Assembly: GCA_963772225.1 (NCBI GenBank)
Contig: CAVYWD010000001.1
Span: 310,001 to 374,000, forward strand
DNA from: CAVYWD01 sp963772225
Lineage (GTDB): Bacteria; Myxococcota; Myxococcia; Myxococcales; UBA5297
Direction: 5' to 3'
Length of the DNA: 64,000 nt
Translations under genes and position numbers: made by a program
Shown here: one piece after another, positions 37,130-46,481 of the stretch
How the letters are laid out: the number at the start of each line of letters is the position of its first letter
Position numbering within the stretch: the first letter of the stretch is position 1
Notes under the pieces: generated by a model
The model's input: only the letters and a program-made list of their open reading frames with translations
Databases searched by the model: none
What the model was told of the DNA's origin: nothing

Positions 37130-37218
37130 CGACATTTCGCCGTCACGCCTGTCCTCTCTATAGGACGGGGCTTCCGGCCGTCAGCGCAGGAAGACCACCC
37201 CCTGAAAGGGAAGCTCTC
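37130..37218 (+). repeat. 89-base inverted repeat, right arm (upstream of I36 gene)
   Basis: Begins CGACATTTCGCCGTCACGCC, contains GGACGGGGCTTCCGGCCG and ends AAGGGAAGCTCTC, 86 bases before the inhibitor start. Equal length and equal distance to the start of the gene it precedes suggest a regulatory element present once per divergent transcript. Confidence 0.8.
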
Positions 37219-37304
37219 GAAGTAGCGGGTGTCTCGCGCTGAACGTCATGTAGGTTCATCGGATGCGAGTGAAACGATCATTCAGTCGTGAAAAGGATAA
37301 CGCA

Positions 37305-37679
37305 ATGTCCTCGAAACTAAAGCGTCTGCTGCGGGGCGCAGCAATCTTCGCAGTGGCGCTGTCGGCGCAGTTCGCGATCAGCGGCCCGGCCTTCGCTGAT
37401 GGTCCCAACAAGACGAAATGTGAGGGTTCGGGATGGCTCTGCGTCTATGACTACGAAACCAGGGATTACGGAAATTTCTCTGGCCCCAATTGGAGTTGGG
37501 CCCCGTATGGCTGGGACGCCCGCGCAGACTGGTTCTGGAATGACGGCGCTTCGATGAACGCATGCGTTTACGAGAAACACGGATACAAAGGAGTGTGGTT
37601 GTGGATCCCGCGAGGCGCTACTGTGAACTCTCGGAACTTCGGGCGTTCGAACACGTGGACAGGAGCCGTCGGCTGCTGA
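37305..37679 (+). CDS. Secreted peptidase inhibitor I36-like (beta/gamma-crystallin fold) protein
   Basis: 124 residues from ATG 37305 (a longer frame starts at 37263). Signal peptide: KRLLRG, then AAIFAVALSAQFAISG and cleavage near AFADG. The mature ~90 residues resemble the I36/SMI crystallin-like family: CEGSGWLCVYDYETRDYG, DWFWNDGASMNACVYE and YKGVWLWIPRGATV, with four Cys. Such proteins are small exported protease inhibitors or structural proteins of actinomycetes and myxobacteria. Part of a tandem pair; the second copy is broken by an IS. Confidence 0.75.
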   Translation: MSSKLKRLLRGAAIFAVALSAQFAISGPAFADGPNKTKCEGSGWLCVYDYETRDYGNFSGPNWSWAPYGWDARADWFWNDGASMNACVYEKHGYKGVWLWIPRGATVNSRNFGRSNTWTGAVGC

Positions 37680-38063
37680 CGCCCAGGCCGAGTTCGCAAA
37701 GAGGCACACCAGCTCGTAGCACCGGTCCCCCGAGCGCAGAGGCGAGCGGCCAGGGCTTCGAAGTCGGGCGTCGCCGATTTCGCACCTCCTGCTTGCGCTG
37801 CGGCCGCTGCACTCGGGGGTGGCCGGGGCCACGGGAGGGCAGCGCAAGCAAACCCTCAACTGAGAGGAAAGCTCTCGAGGCAACGGCAGCGTCGGGCCGC
37901 ACGTACTGAGGTATCATCGGATGAGAGTGCAGCGGCATTCAGTCGAAAACGGGGGAGAACCATGTCCTTGAAACTGAGGCGTCTGTTGCGGGTAGCAGCA
38001 GTCTTCGCCGCGGTGCTATCGGTGCAGTTCGCGATCGGCAGCCCGGCCTTTGCTGACGGCCCC

Positions 38064-39356
38064 CTGAGCCATCCCCTCATATCAGCCCCATTTCGTCGCA
38101 CCACACTCGCTGATGCGTGAACGCCTGCCAGAAGGATTCCCAAAGTCGTTCCGCGGCGTTCTCGAGTTTTCCGAGGGCACCGCGGAAGTACTCGCGCCCC
38201 TGGCGAAAGAACGAGTGGGTGCGCGAGGTCACGGTGTTGGCGCGCAAGCACCGGTCGAGTCCGAGTTGCTCGCCGGCGTGGCCGAGAAGAGTCAGCAACA
38301 CGACGGCGATGGCGATGACCAGGGTCATGCGATCTCGGCGGTCGGGGCGATCGATGCTCACGTACAGAGCGCCAAGGCCGAAGCGCCAGTCCTTTTCGTC
38401 CCGGAAGTTCTCCTCGATGGTAAAGCGGCGGCCATAGAGTTTCACGAGCCTGTCGGCGGATTCCTTGATGCTAGTTGCAAGCAACCACTCCTCCTTCATC
38501 GCAGCGCGCTTCACGGCGACCACCGCCTCCACCTCGAACTTGTCGCCCGTGACCCTGGCATGGGACAGCAGCAGCGCGCGTCCGTTGCTGGGTACCCATT
38601 CGCCGCCACTGCGCGCCGTGCCGGCGGCGTCGCGCACCGTGATGCACTTGCGGAACCGAATGACGAAGTCGAAACCGAGCTCGCCCTTGAGCATGTCGTA
38701 GAGCTTGGTATCGCCGAAGCCTCGGTCGGCCAGGATGCGGACCTGCTGGATGGAGTCCGGCAGCAACCGTTTGAAGGTCCGCAGCAAGTCGTCCTCATGC
38801 TTGTTTCGCTGCTCCGTCAGCTCCTCCGCGGTGACAGTCTTCCACACCAGCGGCGTTGCTCGACCGTGGCGTGTGACGAGGTTGAGGGCGATGCGGTGTC
38901 GCGTGCCGTCGGCATACTCCGTCCAGTCAAGGGAAGCAGTCACTTTCGAGCGGTTGCCGAGAACGAATCTCACGTAGTCCGTTTCGGCATCCTCCAATCG
39001 GATCTTCTCATTGCTCAGGAAGCGGTCGAACTGCTTGATGGCGTGCTTGGGGCTGGTGCCTCGGGCGGACGCTTCTGCGCGGCCGATATTTGCGACGCCC
39101 GCCAAGGCAGCGTTCGTGACGCCGATGACCGCATGGGCGATCGATTCAATCTGCTTGGCGTGGAGGCAGGACTGCGCGAAGATGCTCTCGACTGCTTGCT
39201 CGATGGCTTGGGCGTGCATGTCCGGGACCGTGGTAAGGGGTTAGGTTCGCACCTCCATCTTGCCGCGGTCCCGCCTTTCACCAAAGCAAATCTTGAATGC
39301 CGCCGTTGTTGCAAGAATGATGCGAAATCGGGCCGGAAAATGAGGGGATCGGTCAG
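38064..39356 (-). mobile_element. Complete IS4-family insertion sequence, 1293 bp
   Basis: Terminal inverted repeats CTGAGCCATCCCCTCAT and CTGACCGATCCCCTCAT (15 of 17). Flanked by a perfect 9-bp target duplication, GACGGCCCC, at 38055-38063 and 39357-39365. Both ends and the transposase are intact, so it is a recent and possibly active insertion. Confidence 0.93.
38077..39219 (-). CDS. IS4-family DDE transposase
   Basis: 380 residues. DDE catalytic set: SLDWTEYADG (first Asp), ILADRGFGDTKLY (second Asp), and the IS4 signature YGRRFTIEENFRDEK, i.e. Y-(2)-R-(3)-E-(6)-K. Length is normal for the family and no stop interrupts it. It fills the IS nearly end to end. Confidence 0.92.
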   Translation of the reverse strand: MHAQAIEQAVESIFAQSCLHAKQIESIAHAVIGVTNAALAGVANIGRAEASARGTSPKHAIKQFDRFLSNEKIRLEDAETDYVRFVLGNRSKVTASLDWTEYADGTRHRIALNLVTRHGRATPLVWKTVTAEELTEQRNKHEDDLLRTFKRLLPDSIQQVRILADRGFGDTKLYDMLKGELGFDFVIRFRKCITVRDAAGTARSGGEWVPSNGRALLLSHARVTGDKFEVEAVVAVKRAAMKEEWLLATSIKESADRLVKLYGRRFTIEENFRDEKDWRFGLGALYVSIDRPDRRDRMTLVIAIAVVLLTLLGHAGEQLGLDRCLRANTVTSRTHSFFRQGREYFRGALGKLENAAERLWESFWQAFTHQRVWCDEMGLI

Positions 39357-39857
39357 GACGGCCCCAGCAAGGCGAAGTGTGAAGGTCTGGGGTGGCTCTG
39401 CGTCTATGACTACGCTACCAACAGTTACGGAGAGTTTTCTGGCAATCATCCAAATTGGGGCGACCGGGACAGCACTTCAGACTGGTTCTGGAATGACGGA
39501 TTCATGAGCGTTTGCGTTTACGAATATCCCAACTACAAGGGCGCGTCCATCTACCTGAGGCGAGGCCAGCAAGTGGCGCATTCCAATTTCGGGAGTTCGA
39601 ACAGGTGGACCACGAAGAAGTTCTGCGACTCGAACCCGTACTGAGGCACGCCAGCTCGCAGCACCGGTCCCCAGTGCGCAGAGGCGAGCATCCAGGGTTT
39701 CGAAGTCGCGGGTCTCTGGACGAGCCCTTCCAAGGTGGTTAGCTCCCCTTTGATCGACGCGCGCGCTTGGCAGCAAGCAATCGTGCGGTTGACACACGAC
39801 GCTCCGCCCCTGAAGCAGGTTCGCGGTCGCGCACGGATTTCACCAGGCCGGCCCGCT

Positions 39858-41015
39858 GAGCGTAGGCGTTTCGAACTGCGTTTCCCGCGCTGACGTCGGA
39901 GGGCGGGAGTGGTCGGAGACCTCCGAATGTCCCGGCGGGGCGGAGCCGACGCGAGCGTCTTTGCCGGCAAAACCGAGCTGAGGCTAGACCATCCCCGACG
40001 CGGCGAGCAAGCGTCGCCGAGCTGCCTTCGCCGCAGGTCCTGTGGAGCGGTACTCAGCCGTCCGGGTAGGTCGGGTCAGCGGCGAAGTCGCCGGAGGGCC
40101 GGTCGAACAGCTCCTCCTGGCGCGGCGGCCCGCGGGCCCGGGCGATCGTCGGCGCCTGCGTGGGCAACCCCAGCTTCTCGAGGATCTCCACCGCCTGGGC
40201 TCGGTCGCTCACGAACGCCACCACTCGGCGGCGCCCGCCGCAGTCGCAGTTGAAAATTTCGGTGGCGAAGGTTCGCCTCAACAAAGACGGCCAGTCGAGC
40301 TCCCTCGCTCGCGGGGCCGGTGCCTTGACCAGCTGCAGTAGGTCCACGTGGTCGCCGAAGCTCGGCATGAGCTCGCGGAGCGGCAACTCGAGCTGGCCTT
40401 GAGGCTTGGGCGCACCTCGGCAGCGCCTGCGGACCTTCGGGCTGCGCGGAACAATCCGACGGCGCAGGTTCGCGTGGCTGGCGAACCCGCCGTAGTAGTG
40501 GATCGCGTGGCTCCTGGGCCTTGGTACCAAGCCCGCCAAGCGCTTGAGCAGGGTGATGGGGGTCATCTCCAGCGTGGCCCTGCCATCCGCCAGCGGGCGC
40601 TTGAGCTTCAAGACGACCTTGCCGCTGCCGTCCTCGGCCATCGACAACCGCTCTTGCGCCACTGGCGGCCGCAGGCAGTAGCGCAGCAGCGCCTCGAGCC
40701 CTTCGCGGTCCTTCTCGTGCAGGTGTCTGCCCGCCTGCAGCGAGAAGCCTTCGCACCGCGCGGATAGCTTGCCCTCCCGCTCCTCCTTTGGCTCGGCCAT
40801 CGTCGAGAAGCTCAGCTGCTCGTGGGTCACGGCTCGCAGTCGGTCGAGCGCATCCAGCCGCAGGTCCTCTCCCACCTCCTTCTTCAGCATCGCCAGCGTC
40901 CGCCGCGCGATGCGCTCGACGAGCTTTGCGATCTCCTCCCGCGTCGGCTGGGGCAGTCGCCAAAGCTCGAGGTCGCCCTCCTCGCTCTCCAGGAAGACCG
41001 CGTCGGGCGCCAGAG
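39858..41015 (-). mobile_element. IS91-like element, copy B (truncated)
   Basis: Starts with the common GAGCGTAGGCGTTTCGAACT end and runs to 41015, where homology to other copies stops in the middle of the transposase (just before the HUH histidines). Beyond that point a sigma-54 activator fragment starts without a gap. Its 3' region has the CCTGTGGAGCGGTACTCAGC variant shared with copies C and E. Confidence 0.85.
40054..41015 (-). pseudogene. 3' part of IS91-like transposase (copy B)
   Basis: Uninterrupted frame for the C-terminal ~320 residues, ending in DRPSGDFAADPTYPDG. The N-terminal zinc finger and the catalytic HUH part are absent because the element is truncated at 41015. Confidence 0.85.
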
Positions 41016-41747
<732 letters not shown>

Positions 41748-42212
41748 TCGGGCGCGGGCCTTCGGGCGCTCAGGCAAAGAGCTCGCCGCGGGCCCGCTCG
41801 AGGCTGTGGCGCAGCGCGGTGCCCTCGCCCCAGGGGAGCATCGGCTTGCCCAGCTCTTTCCCCTTTGTCGCTCGCAGTCGGCTTCTGTCGCGCGTCGAGA
41901 CTGGTGTACCCTCAACGCCAAGCGCGGTTCAGACGCTCGGGAAGAACGCAACCCATCCTTTCCTTGACGCTGGCATTCTCGCCTAGGCCAATTTCCGATT
42001 GTCAGGATAAGATCGACGCCCGAGTCGGAGTGTTGGACGCCTATAGCGCGTCATTCAAGTGCAGTCCGCGCTCGCCGGCGAAAGTTCTTGGCCAGAGCGG
42101 CGAGGCGACGTGGACCGTTGAGCCGAGGCCTTGGATTATCAAGCCCTGAAAGCTTGCTGGGGCGGGCACCGGGCGCGGTGAGCGAGCGCTCACCGCCGAG
42201 ACGTGCCCGCCT
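41748..42212. other. Region between two-component fragments
   Basis: About 465 bases. No intact gene; the composition falls in 41900-42060 where AT-richer sequence suggests another joint. It ends in the long hairpin at 42161-42211. Confidence 0.4.
42161..42211 (-). terminator. Two-tier hairpin downstream of the histidine kinase end
   Basis: Outer arms GGCGGGCAC / GTGCCCGCC and an inner perfect stem GCGGTGAGCG / CGCTCACCGC with a 2-base loop. It starts right after the kinase stop on the minus strand. No U-tract, so possibly a Rho-independent-like or mRNA 3'-end structure. Confidence 0.45.
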
Positions 42213-42336
42213 TCAGCCCGCCTTCGCCGAGGCCGACGTCGGCAGCGTGAACCAGAACGTGGCGCCGCCGCCGGGAGTGCTCTCGACGCCGATGCGCCCG
42301 CCGTGGGCTTCGACGATTTCCTTGGAGATGGCGAGA
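42213..42336 (-). pseudogene. C-terminal fragment of a sensor histidine kinase
   Basis: Forty-odd residues of the HATPase_c end: LAISKEIVEAHGGRIGVEST then PGGGATFWFTLPT, i.e. the G2-box region, and a stop at 42213. The rest of the kinase has been removed; IS91 copy C starts directly at the break. Confidence 0.85.
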
Positions 42337-42854
42337 GCCGTAGGCGTTTCGAACTGCATTTCCCGCGCTGACGTCGGAGGGCGGGAGTGGTCGGAGACCT
42401 CCGAATGTCCCGGCGGGGCGGAGCCGACGCGAGCGTCTTTGCTGGCAAAACCGAGCTGAGGCTAGACCATCCCCGACGCGGCGAGCAAGCGTCGCCGAGC
42501 TGCCTTCGCCGCAGGTCCTGTGGAGCGGTACTCAGCCGTCCGGGTAGGTCGGGTCAGCGGCGAAGTCGCCGGAGGGCCGGTCGAACAGCTCTTCCTGTCG
42601 GGGTGGCCCGCGGGCCCTCGCGATCGTCGGCGCCTGCGTGGGCAACCCCAGCTTCTCGAGGATCTCCACCGCCTGGGCTCGGTCGCTCACGAACGCCACC
42701 ACTCGGCGGCGCCCGCCGCAGTCACAGTTGAAGATTTCGGTGGCGAACGTTCGCCTCAACAAAGACGTAACCGCTGCACGAACGCCGTCTGGCGCCGCCT
42801 GAGCGGCCGCCACAGACTGGGCTCATGCGAAGCGGCGTGACAGACGGGGAGCGG

Positions 42855-44585
42855 TCAGGGCGTTCCGCTCGCCAGCTGCTGCTTTTCCGGCGCGGCGAGA
42901 GGCGGCGGGACGGAGAGCGGCCCAATCTCGGCGGCGAGCTCGGCGGGGACGAGCCCGGCGCGGGTCTTGGCCCAGTACTTGGGGGCGAGCTCCAGGTAGC
43001 GAACCCGGGGCCAGTGGGCCAGGACGCGGAAGAGGTCGCGCAGGTAGGCCTCGGGGTCGAGGCCGTGAAGGCGGCAGGAGGCGACGAGGGACAGAATGTG
43101 GCCGGAGCTCTCGGCGTGCCCGTCGCTGCCTACGAAGAGCCACGACTTTCGACCGATGGCGATCTGACGCAGGGCTCGCTCCGACCGGTTGTTGTCGAGC
43201 ACCAGCCGCCCGTCCTCGAGCACCCGCATCAGCGCGCCCTTCTGCCGCACAACGTATCCGAGCGCGCTCCGGAGCAGGCCCCGCTGGTGGCGGACCTTCT
43301 CGTACTCGACCTCGGCCCAGGCGAAGAAGGCCTCGAAGTGCGGGCGCAAGTGCTGCTTGCGCATGCGCTGGATCACGTCGGGCGGGTCGGCGCGCCACGC
43401 GCTTTCGAGCGCGAAGATGCGCCCGATTCGCGCGAGCCCCTCACGCGCGACCTCGCTCTTGGCACAAGTCGCCTCCCAGAACTTACGGCGGGCGTGCGAC
43501 CAGCAAGCAACCTCGGACCTATGCTCGGGCTCCTTCCCATCGTCCGGCGGCTTGTCGGGATCTCGGAAGAGCACGTCATAGACACTCTTGGCGTCCGCCT
43601 GCACGTACCCCGAGTACCCCGCCAACATCTGCTCGACGAACGCGCTGTCCTCTTTGGCCGTGTAGTCAAAGAGCACGTGGTCGCGGTCGGCGATCAGCAC
43701 GAAGAAGTGGCCCCGCCGGCAAGGCTGATGCGCGCCATCGGGCCGCCGGTCGGGCTGCACGGCGATCCCGGTCGCGTCGGTGGCGATGCAGAAGGCGGTC
43801 TTGAAGGCGTCCTCGCGCATGGCCGCGATGACCGTCGCCCCCGCGGTCGCCCCCGCGTCCTCGACCCACCGGCACATCGTGCCGCGATCGAGCGCCGCGC
43901 CGTCCCTTGCGATACGGCTCTCCAGGCGATTCAGCGGCATCCCGTCCGTGAACTTCTCCGAAAGCACGTGGCCGAGCATCGACGGCGCCGCCAGCGAGCG
44001 CGAGAAGCACTCCGGCGGCATCAGGGCCGTCGCGACCTGCGACTCGCCGTTCTTATCGATGACCTTGTAGTCGGCGCGCGCGATGGCCAGGCGGCGCACG
44101 CCGCCGCGCTGGTATGCGAGCTTGTAGCTAACCTGCCAGCCAATCCGCTTGGCCTTACCCTCGGCGACGAGCTTCTCGAGCACCTCGTCGACGAGCTCGA
44201 CCCGCTCCTCCTTGAGAGGCATTTGGCTCAGGTCGCGACGGCCCGTCGGCTTCTTCTTGCCCGGGGCGGGAGCGGCCTCGCCGCGGCGCTTCTGGCCCTC
44301 CTCTCGGGCTTGCTCCGGGGTCGCGCCGGCGAGCTTGTCGAGCGCCGCGAGGGTGGCCGCGAAGTCCAGCTCGAGCTGCCGTGTGTCTATGCGCTCGGCC
44401 TTGGCGATGAAGATGCGCCGCTTGAGCAGCTCGAGTTCCAGCCGCAGGCGTTCGTGCGAGAGGCGCAGATGGTCGCGCTCGAGCGTGAGCTCGGCGACCC
44501 TCTCTCGCTCGGCGGCGAGCGCGGCAAGGGCCTGCTCGAGGCTGGTGATGAGCGGTATGGGCTGTATGGGCTCTAAGCTCGACAT
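42855..44585 (-). CDS. tnpC: IS66 transposase TnpC
   Basis: About 576 residues from ATG 44585 (alternatives at 44606). N-terminal Leu-zipper-like coiled coil (LEQALAALAAERERVAELT), a basic ARIDT-like segment, the Zn-like middle, and the DDE core: CIATDATGIAV, GYVQADAKSVYD, and RLVLDNNRSERALR. The order and length fit IS66 TnpC. Intact. Confidence 0.93.
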   Translation of the reverse strand: MSSLEPIQPIPLITSLEQALAALAAERERVAELTLERDHLRLSHERLRLELELLKRRIFIAKAERIDTRQLELDFAATLAALDKLAGATPEQAREEGQKRRGEAAPAPGKKKPTGRRDLSQMPLKEERVELVDEVLEKLVAEGKAKRIGWQVSYKLAYQRGGVRRLAIARADYKVIDKNGESQVATALMPPECFSRSLAAPSMLGHVLSEKFTDGMPLNRLESRIARDGAALDRGTMCRWVEDAGATAGATVIAAMREDAFKTAFCIATDATGIAVQPDRRPDGAHQPCRRGHFFVLIADRDHVLFDYTAKEDSAFVEQMLAGYSGYVQADAKSVYDVLFRDPDKPPDDGKEPEHRSEVACWSHARRKFWEATCAKSEVAREGLARIGRIFALESAWRADPPDVIQRMRKQHLRPHFEAFFAWAEVEYEKVRHQRGLLRSALGYVVRQKGALMRVLEDGRLVLDNNRSERALRQIAIGRKSWLFVGSDGHAESSGHILSLVASCRLHGLDPEAYLRDLFRVLAHWPRVRYLELAPKYWAKTRAGLVPAELAAEIGPLSVPPPLAAPEKQQLASGTP

Positions 44586-44653
44586 TGCGCGCATAATAAT
44601 AGCCACGCTTGCGCAAATGTCGAGTGGTGCGCGCGCTATTCTAGCCGAATTCG

Positions 44654-44995
44654 TTAGTGCACTGCAGAGCCCGGCGTCCTCTCCCGCACATCGATACCAT
44701 CGAGCAAGTCGTCGAGCACGCGCTCGTCGACGACCACGCTGGTCGCACCTGGCTCGAGAGGCTCGGGGAGGCGAAAGACGCCGCGATCGAGACGCTTATA
44801 GAACTGGCACATTCCAGAGCCGTCAAAGAACAGGATCTTGAGCGCCTCTTTCCTCTTTCCAAAGAAGACGAAGAGCGCGCCACCGCGGGCTTCGCGCCCG
44901 ATGCGTTCTGCGACGATCCCGGCCAGGCGATCAAAACTCCAGCGTAGGTCGATAGGCTCGAGGCCAATGAAGATCTCCACACCGTGCGGAATCAT
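44654..44995 (-). CDS. tnpB: IS66 accessory protein TnpB
   Basis: 113 residues: IFIGLEPIDLRWSFDRLAG, GGALFVFFGKRKEALKILFFDG and FYKRLDRGVFRLPEP are the standard TnpB motifs. Its ATG overlaps the tnpA stop by 4 bases, giving translational coupling typical of IS66. Required for IS66 transposition together with TnpA. Confidence 0.93.
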   Translation of the reverse strand: MIPHGVEIFIGLEPIDLRWSFDRLAGIVAERIGREARGGALFVFFGKRKEALKILFFDGSGMCQFYKRLDRGVFRLPEPLEPGATSVVVDERVLDDLLDGIDVRERTPGSAVH

Positions 44996-45369
44996 CGTGC
45001 TCCTCCGCGAGCGGTGAGGACCTCAAGTACCGCGGCGAGGGTCTCGCGGTCGAACCCTGGCCTGATCGTCAAGCGTATCCCACCCCACTCGACCGCGAGC
45101 GCATCGCCGTCTACTGGGCCCGAGCCGGTCGCCCCTCCACGGACTCCGGCCGTCGGGACCGACGATGTCCTCCTGACCACCTCCACCTTCGCGACGCGCA
45201 GCGCCGCCTGCTCCGGAGGACCCGACTGTTCCCGCCGCAGCCGGGACGACCAGTAGCGCAGTCCACTCGCCGAAAAGGACTTGCTTTCGCAATACTTCGC
45301 CGAAGGCAATCCGCTCGCCTTCCAGGCTGCAACTCGCTGCGTCCAGATCCCTTGCGTATCCATGCGCAC
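44992..45369 (-). CDS. tnpA: IS66 accessory protein TnpA
   Basis: 125 residues with an N-terminal helix-turn-helix (WTQRVAAWKASGLPSAKYCE) and the following SGLRYWSSRLRR motif seen in IS66 TnpA proteins. Terminal part WGGIRLTIRPGFDRETLAAVL is also characteristic. First gene of the IS66 operon, 53 bases from the right inverted repeat end. Confidence 0.9.
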   Translation of the reverse strand: MRMDTQGIWTQRVAAWKASGLPSAKYCESKSFSASGLRYWSSRLRREQSGPPEQAALRVAKVEVVRRTSSVPTAGVRGGATGSGPVDGDALAVEWGGIRLTIRPGFDRETLAAVLEVLTARGGAR

Positions 45370-45971
45370 CAGTGTGCGTCGCGCAGTTCACGAGCGATAG
45401 ACGGCGTCCGTGCAGCGGTTACGCAACTCGAGCTGGCCTTGAGGCTTGGGCGCACCTCGGCAGCGCCTGCGGACCTTCGGGCTGCGCGGAACGATCCGAC
45501 TGCGCAGGTTCGCGTGGCTGGCGAACCCGCCGTAGTAGTGGATCGCGTGGCTCCTGGGCCTTGGCACCAGGCCCGCCAAGCGCTTGAGCAGGGTGATGGG
45601 GGTCATCTCCAGCGTGGCCCTGCCATCCGCCAGTGGGCGCTTGAGCTTCAAGACGACCTTGCCGCTGCCGTCTTCGGCCATCGACAACCGTTCTTGCGAC
45701 ACCGGCGGCCGCAGGCAGTACCGCAGCAGCGCCTCGAGCCCTTCGCGGTCCTTCTCGTGCAGGTGTCTGCCCGCCTGCAGCGAGAAGCCTTCGCACCGCG
45801 CGGACAGCTTGCCTTCCCGCTCCTCCTTTGGCTCGGCCATCGTCGAGAAGCTCAGCTGCTCGTGGGTCACGGCTCGCAGTCGGTCGAGCGCATCCAGCCG
45901 CAGGTCCTCTCCCACCTCCTTCTTCAAAATCGCCAGCGTCCGCCGCGCGATGCGCTCGACGAGCTTTGCGA

Positions 45972-46391
45972 GGCGAGGAGAAGAAGGCAGAGAGCCCGTT
46001 GGTGGCTTGGGGCACGTTTCTCCTGGCCCCGAGCGACCAAGCCATGCTGGAGCTGGCGAAGATGGACCCCGTCTACGAGAAGGCCATGAACGCATTGGAA
46101 TCGCTGTCGGCGAAGCCCGACGTTCAAGAGATCGCCCGTGAGCGGGAGCTCGCGCTCCTGACCTACAAGCTCGAGATCGGCGAAGCCAAGGCCGAGGGGC
46201 GGGCCGAGGGGCGGGCGGAAGCAGAGGTGAGGGTACGGGTTCAGGCGCTGCTGGCCATCCTCGCCGGGAGAAGACTCGAGCTGTCCGAAGCGCTGCGCAG
46301 CCAAATCCTTTCTTGCGCAGACACTGCAATTCTCGACCGGTGGATCCACCAGGCAGTCACCGCGCAGACCGCCGCCGAGGCGATTTCGTAG
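45972..46391 (+). pseudogene. C-terminal fragment of an Rpn-type PD-(D/E)XK nuclease/transposase
   Basis: About 139 residues: PSDQAMLELAKMDPVYEKAM, ERELALLTYKLEIGEAKAEG, a repeated GRAEGRAEAEVR spacer and ILAGRRLELSEALRSQI end. This is the stereotyped C-terminus of TIGR01784/Rpn recombination-promoting nucleases. The catalytic N-terminus is missing at the joint with IS91 copy D. Confidence 0.7.
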
Positions 46392-46481
46392 AGGCGCGTT
46401 CGCCGACCGCGCCGAAGCGGCCCGGCAGAGGGTGCCGCGGTCAGCGTCCACGGCGGATGGGCTCGCCCCGAGCGCCTCTTG

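Larger units (their letters stand above)
36710..37304. other. Divergent intergenic region with shared upstream element
   Basis: About 600 bases between the GH79-like operon and the first I36 inhibitor gene. No convincing ORF: a 106-residue frame at 36905-37225 is an artefact of the repeat arm. It contains the 89-base inverted repeat described separately. Confidence 0.6.
37962..39644 (+). pseudogene. Second I36-like gene, disrupted by an IS4 element
   Basis: The first 34 codons (MSLKLRRLLRVAAVFAAVLS to AFADGP) end at 38063. After the IS and one copy of the 9-bp duplication, the frame resumes at 39366 (SKAKCEGLGWLCVYDYA, DWFWNDGFMSVCVYE) and stops at 39642. Restored length is 126 residues. It is a paralog of the gene at 37305, and even the flanks match: upstream ATCATTCAGTCG-like boxes and a downstream CCAGCTCG-AGCACCGGTCC stretch. 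Disrupted, hence no secreted product. Confidence 0.88.
42767..45422 (-). mobile_element. Complete IS66-family element, 2656 bp
   Basis: Terminal inverted repeats start GTAACCGCTGCACG and match in 22 of 23 bases (one A/G difference). It holds tnpA, tnpB and tnpC on one strand in canonical order. The flanking bases show no 8-bp target duplication, and the IS91 sequence on the two sides is not contiguous, so a deletion or recombination followed insertion. Confidence 0.92.
42337..45971 (-). mobile_element. IS91-like element, copy C/D, interrupted by IS66
   Basis: Left piece 42337-42766 has the usual terminus (with CCGTAGGCG instead of GCGTAGGCG). Right piece 45423-45971 continues the transposase but ~117 bases present in other copies are missing between the two pieces. 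Homology ends at 45971 within the transposase; an Rpn-type nuclease fragment follows directly. Both pieces carry transposase fragments without stops. Confidence 0.8.

Noticed and set aside
37130..37218. Cobalamin or c-di-GMP riboswitch
   Set aside because: A CAGGAAGACC stretch recalls a cobalamin block, but the GCCACTG core is absent; GEMM signatures (GGGACGCAAA) are absent too.
36905..37225. A 106-codon ORF in the divergent intergenic region
   Set aside because: It runs through the right arm of the 89-base inverted repeat, has no ribosome site and no protein-like composition.
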